Below are positions 7,043-7,954 of a DNA stretch of 7,954 nt, one piece after another. The notes under the pieces are model-generated. The model saw nothing but the letters and a program-made list of their open reading frames with translations, made no database searches and had not been told where the DNA came from. The position numbers were made by a program, and so were the translations under genes. Each line of letters opens with the position of its first letter. The stretch's first letter is position 1. This DNA comes from Methylobacter sp. (GTDB lineage: Bacteria > Pseudomonadota > Gammaproteobacteria > Methylococcales > Methylomonadaceae): assembly GCA_003158415.1 (NCBI GenBank), contig PMJA01000366.1, positions 1-7,954 of the forward strand, given 5' to 3'.

Positions 7043-7585
7043 ATGAAAAAACCAATAGACAAATTGTTAATCGCTGGTGCGCTGGCTTCCCTCGTTTTAC
7101 TAAGCGGTTGTGTTACTGAGAACAAGTACAATGCGTTAGAACAAGAATATCAACAGCTGCAATCTCAATTTAGTGCCGATCAAGCGCAGATCGTACTCCT
7201 GGATGGGAAACTTAAAGTCACTATGGTGGATCAGGTTCTATTTTCTGAAGGCGGCTTTAGACTTAATGGCAAAGCCAAGGCTGTTCTCAGTAAATTAGTG
7301 CCGACTCTTTCAGGTCTACAGCAAACGAAAGTGATTGTTGACGGTTACACCGACAATGTTGCAATTGGTTCAGGATTAAAGCGCGAAGGCATTGCTTCCA
7401 ATCTTGAATTGTCATCCAGACGTGCCGATGGGGTGGTTGAATATCTGGTAAAACAAGGCGTTAACCAAAACCTGATCTCAGCCCAAGGTTTTGGCGAATC
7501 GAATCCAGTGGCTTCAAATGACACTCCTGCCGGAAGATCCCAGAATCGTCGTATTGAAGTGACATTGGTAGGGCCGGGTAATTGA
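7043..7585 (+). CDS. OmpA-domain (Pal-like) outer-membrane lipoprotein
   Basis: A small lipoprotein likely anchored in the outer membrane and bound non-covalently to peptidoglycan, which helps hold envelope layers together. 180 residues. The signal peptide has a lipobox LLSGC with the lipidated Cys23. A short coiled-coil-like stretch (about 28-52, rich in Glu/Gln/Leu) leads to an OmpA C-terminal domain at about 62-177. The peptidoglycan-contact pair expected in this domain is present: Asp104 in GYTDN and Arg127 in LSSRRA. AQGFGESNP and NRRIEV complete the fold. The residue after Cys is Val, not Asp, consistent with outer-membrane sorting. It is not beside tolB or ybgF, so it is not assigned as pal itself. 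Codon use looks more AT-rich than in the neighbouring ppk2-sulP genes. Its partner and precise role are unknown. Confidence 0.88.
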   Translation: MKKPIDKLLIAGALASLVLLSGCVTENKYNALEQEYQQLQSQFSADQAQIVLLDGKLKVTMVDQVLFSEGGFRLNGKAKAVLSKLVPTLSGLQQTKVIVDGYTDNVAIGSGLKREGIASNLELSSRRADGVVEYLVKQGVNQNLISAQGFGESNPVASNDTPAGRSQNRRIEVTLVGPGN

Positions 7586-7626
7586 TTAAGGAATGAAAAT
7601 ATAATAACTTGAATATTTCCATTTTT

Positions 7627-7651
7627 GTGGGAGTGCTTTAGCCGCTCCCAC
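7627..7651. repeat. REP-like hairpin downstream of the lipoprotein gene
   Basis: GTGGGAG (7627-7633) pairs perfectly with CTCCCAC (7645-7651). The 11-nt loop can add a GC-TTTA-GC mini-stem. It looks like a degenerate form of the widespread GTGGGAGCGGCTTTAGCCGC type of dispersed repeat (from memory). The T-run lies before the stem (7622-7626), not after it, so it is not a canonical intrinsic terminator for the + strand, though it may protect the lipoprotein mRNA 3' end. Confidence 0.5.
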
Positions 7652-7749
7652 GATAATTCATAGACTAAGCTCCATTATTTCTCGAACGCGAAAATCCGTT
7701 TCCAGTCTTTTTGACTCTATATGATTTACAGTGGGTAACTTTACTCGGG

Positions 7750-7810
7750 CTTGTCACCTTTTTCCGTTCGTCCTGAGCTTGTCGAAGGATGAATGGAAAA
7801 AGGTGACAAG
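7750..7810. repeat. 61-bp near-perfect inverted repeat (REP/MITE-like)
   Basis: The left arm 7750-7774 and right arm 7786-7810 pair over 25 positions. The outer 16 bp are perfect (CTTGTCACCTTTTTCC with its complement), followed by TTC and TCCT blocks separated by two G-T wobbles, and the loop is 11 nt. The core (TCCTGAGCTTGTCGAAGGA, 7771-7789) matches a dispersed intergenic motif I recall from many proteobacteria; the outer arms seem to be an added extension. No T-run follows the stem. It may be a mobile miniature element, a REP variant, or a bidirectional structure between transcription units. Confidence 0.7.
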
Positions 7811-7954
7811 AATCCTTCTGACTCATATCGCTTTTAATGATAAATTATAATTATGTACTTTAAAATAAATGGCTTTTTTAGATAAATGAAAGGTGCGTAA
7901 ATAAGTATCATACGAGCGACCATATTAGGTTTGACCGTAAATCCGTCCATCCTT

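Larger units (their letters stand above)
7586..7954. other. Gene-free AT-rich region with two hairpin repeats
   Basis: This 369-bp stretch after the lipoprotein gene contains no convincing coding sequence. It holds a REP-like hairpin at 7627-7651 and a 61-bp inverted repeat at 7750-7810, both listed separately. The stretch after 7830 is strongly AT-rich. No tRNA, attachment site or transposase remnant is recognised. Confidence 0.6.

Noticed and set aside
7627..7651. Intrinsic terminator for the lipoprotein gene
   Set aside because: The stem is good, but the T-run precedes it on the + strand, and on the minus strand the downstream side is A-rich, so the required U-tract is missing in both directions. 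It is kept as a REP-like hairpin.
7712..7828. Target-site duplication flanking the 61-bp inverted repeat (TGACTC copies at 7712 and 7819)
   Set aside because: The copies are 32 bp and 8 bp away from the repeat ends and differ by an indel, so they do not frame it as a clean insertion; chance is a sufficient explanation.
7834..7950. A 38-codon minus-strand frame from an ATG at 7950 to a TAA at 7834, open beyond the ATG to the window edge
   Set aside because: The predicted peptide is Ile/Tyr/Lys-rich as expected from AT-rich non-coding DNA, has no recognised motif, and its ATG has no visible context because the window ends. It could be the tail of a gene beyond the edge, but nothing supports that.

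Overview
The window carries five protein genes. One runs leftward and is cut by the left edge; four run rightward. Gram-negative traits are clear: a TonB-dependent outer-membrane receptor, an OmpA-type lipoprotein with a lipobox, and a Zur-type operator of the form known from gamma- and beta-proteobacteria. The GC content is moderate, and REP-like hairpins are scattered between the genes. Together these suggest a gamma- or beta-proteobacterium, possibly an environmental one such as a methylotroph. The genus is a guess, because no rRNA or other phylogenetic marker is present.

Layout: 1-1874 (minus) encodes most of a P3A-type (proton-pump-like) P-type ATPase whose C-terminal membrane part lies off the window. 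1875-2119 is a divergent intergenic region with a degenerate REP-like hairpin and, next to the receptor gene, a promoter whose -10 box lies inside a perfect Zur-box dyad (2085-2099). 2120-4300 encodes a complete TonB-dependent receptor of the ZnuD (zinc) type. 4301-4393 holds two small dyads. 4394-5245 encodes a class III-like PPK2 polyphosphate kinase, followed closely by a SulP/SLC26 anion transporter with a C-terminal STAS domain (5258-6916). 7043-7585 encodes a small OmpA-domain lipoprotein. 7586-7954 has no convincing gene but contains a REP-like hairpin and a striking 61-bp inverted repeat.

How the genes may work together: the receptor and its operator form a self-consistent zinc-starvation uptake unit, in which Zur with zinc would repress and loss of zinc would open the promoter. 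The PPK2 and SulP genes are spaced like a translationally linked pair, which suggests co-expression of polyphosphate-driven nucleotide phosphorylation with an anion carrier. No strong intrinsic terminator is visible between the receptor and ppk2, so read-through from the Zur-controlled promoter is possible but unproven. I see no wholly new multi-gene system. The observations most worth a second look are the Zur-controlled receptor with possible extension to ppk2-sulP, the PPK2-SulP pairing itself, and the 61-bp inverted repeat.
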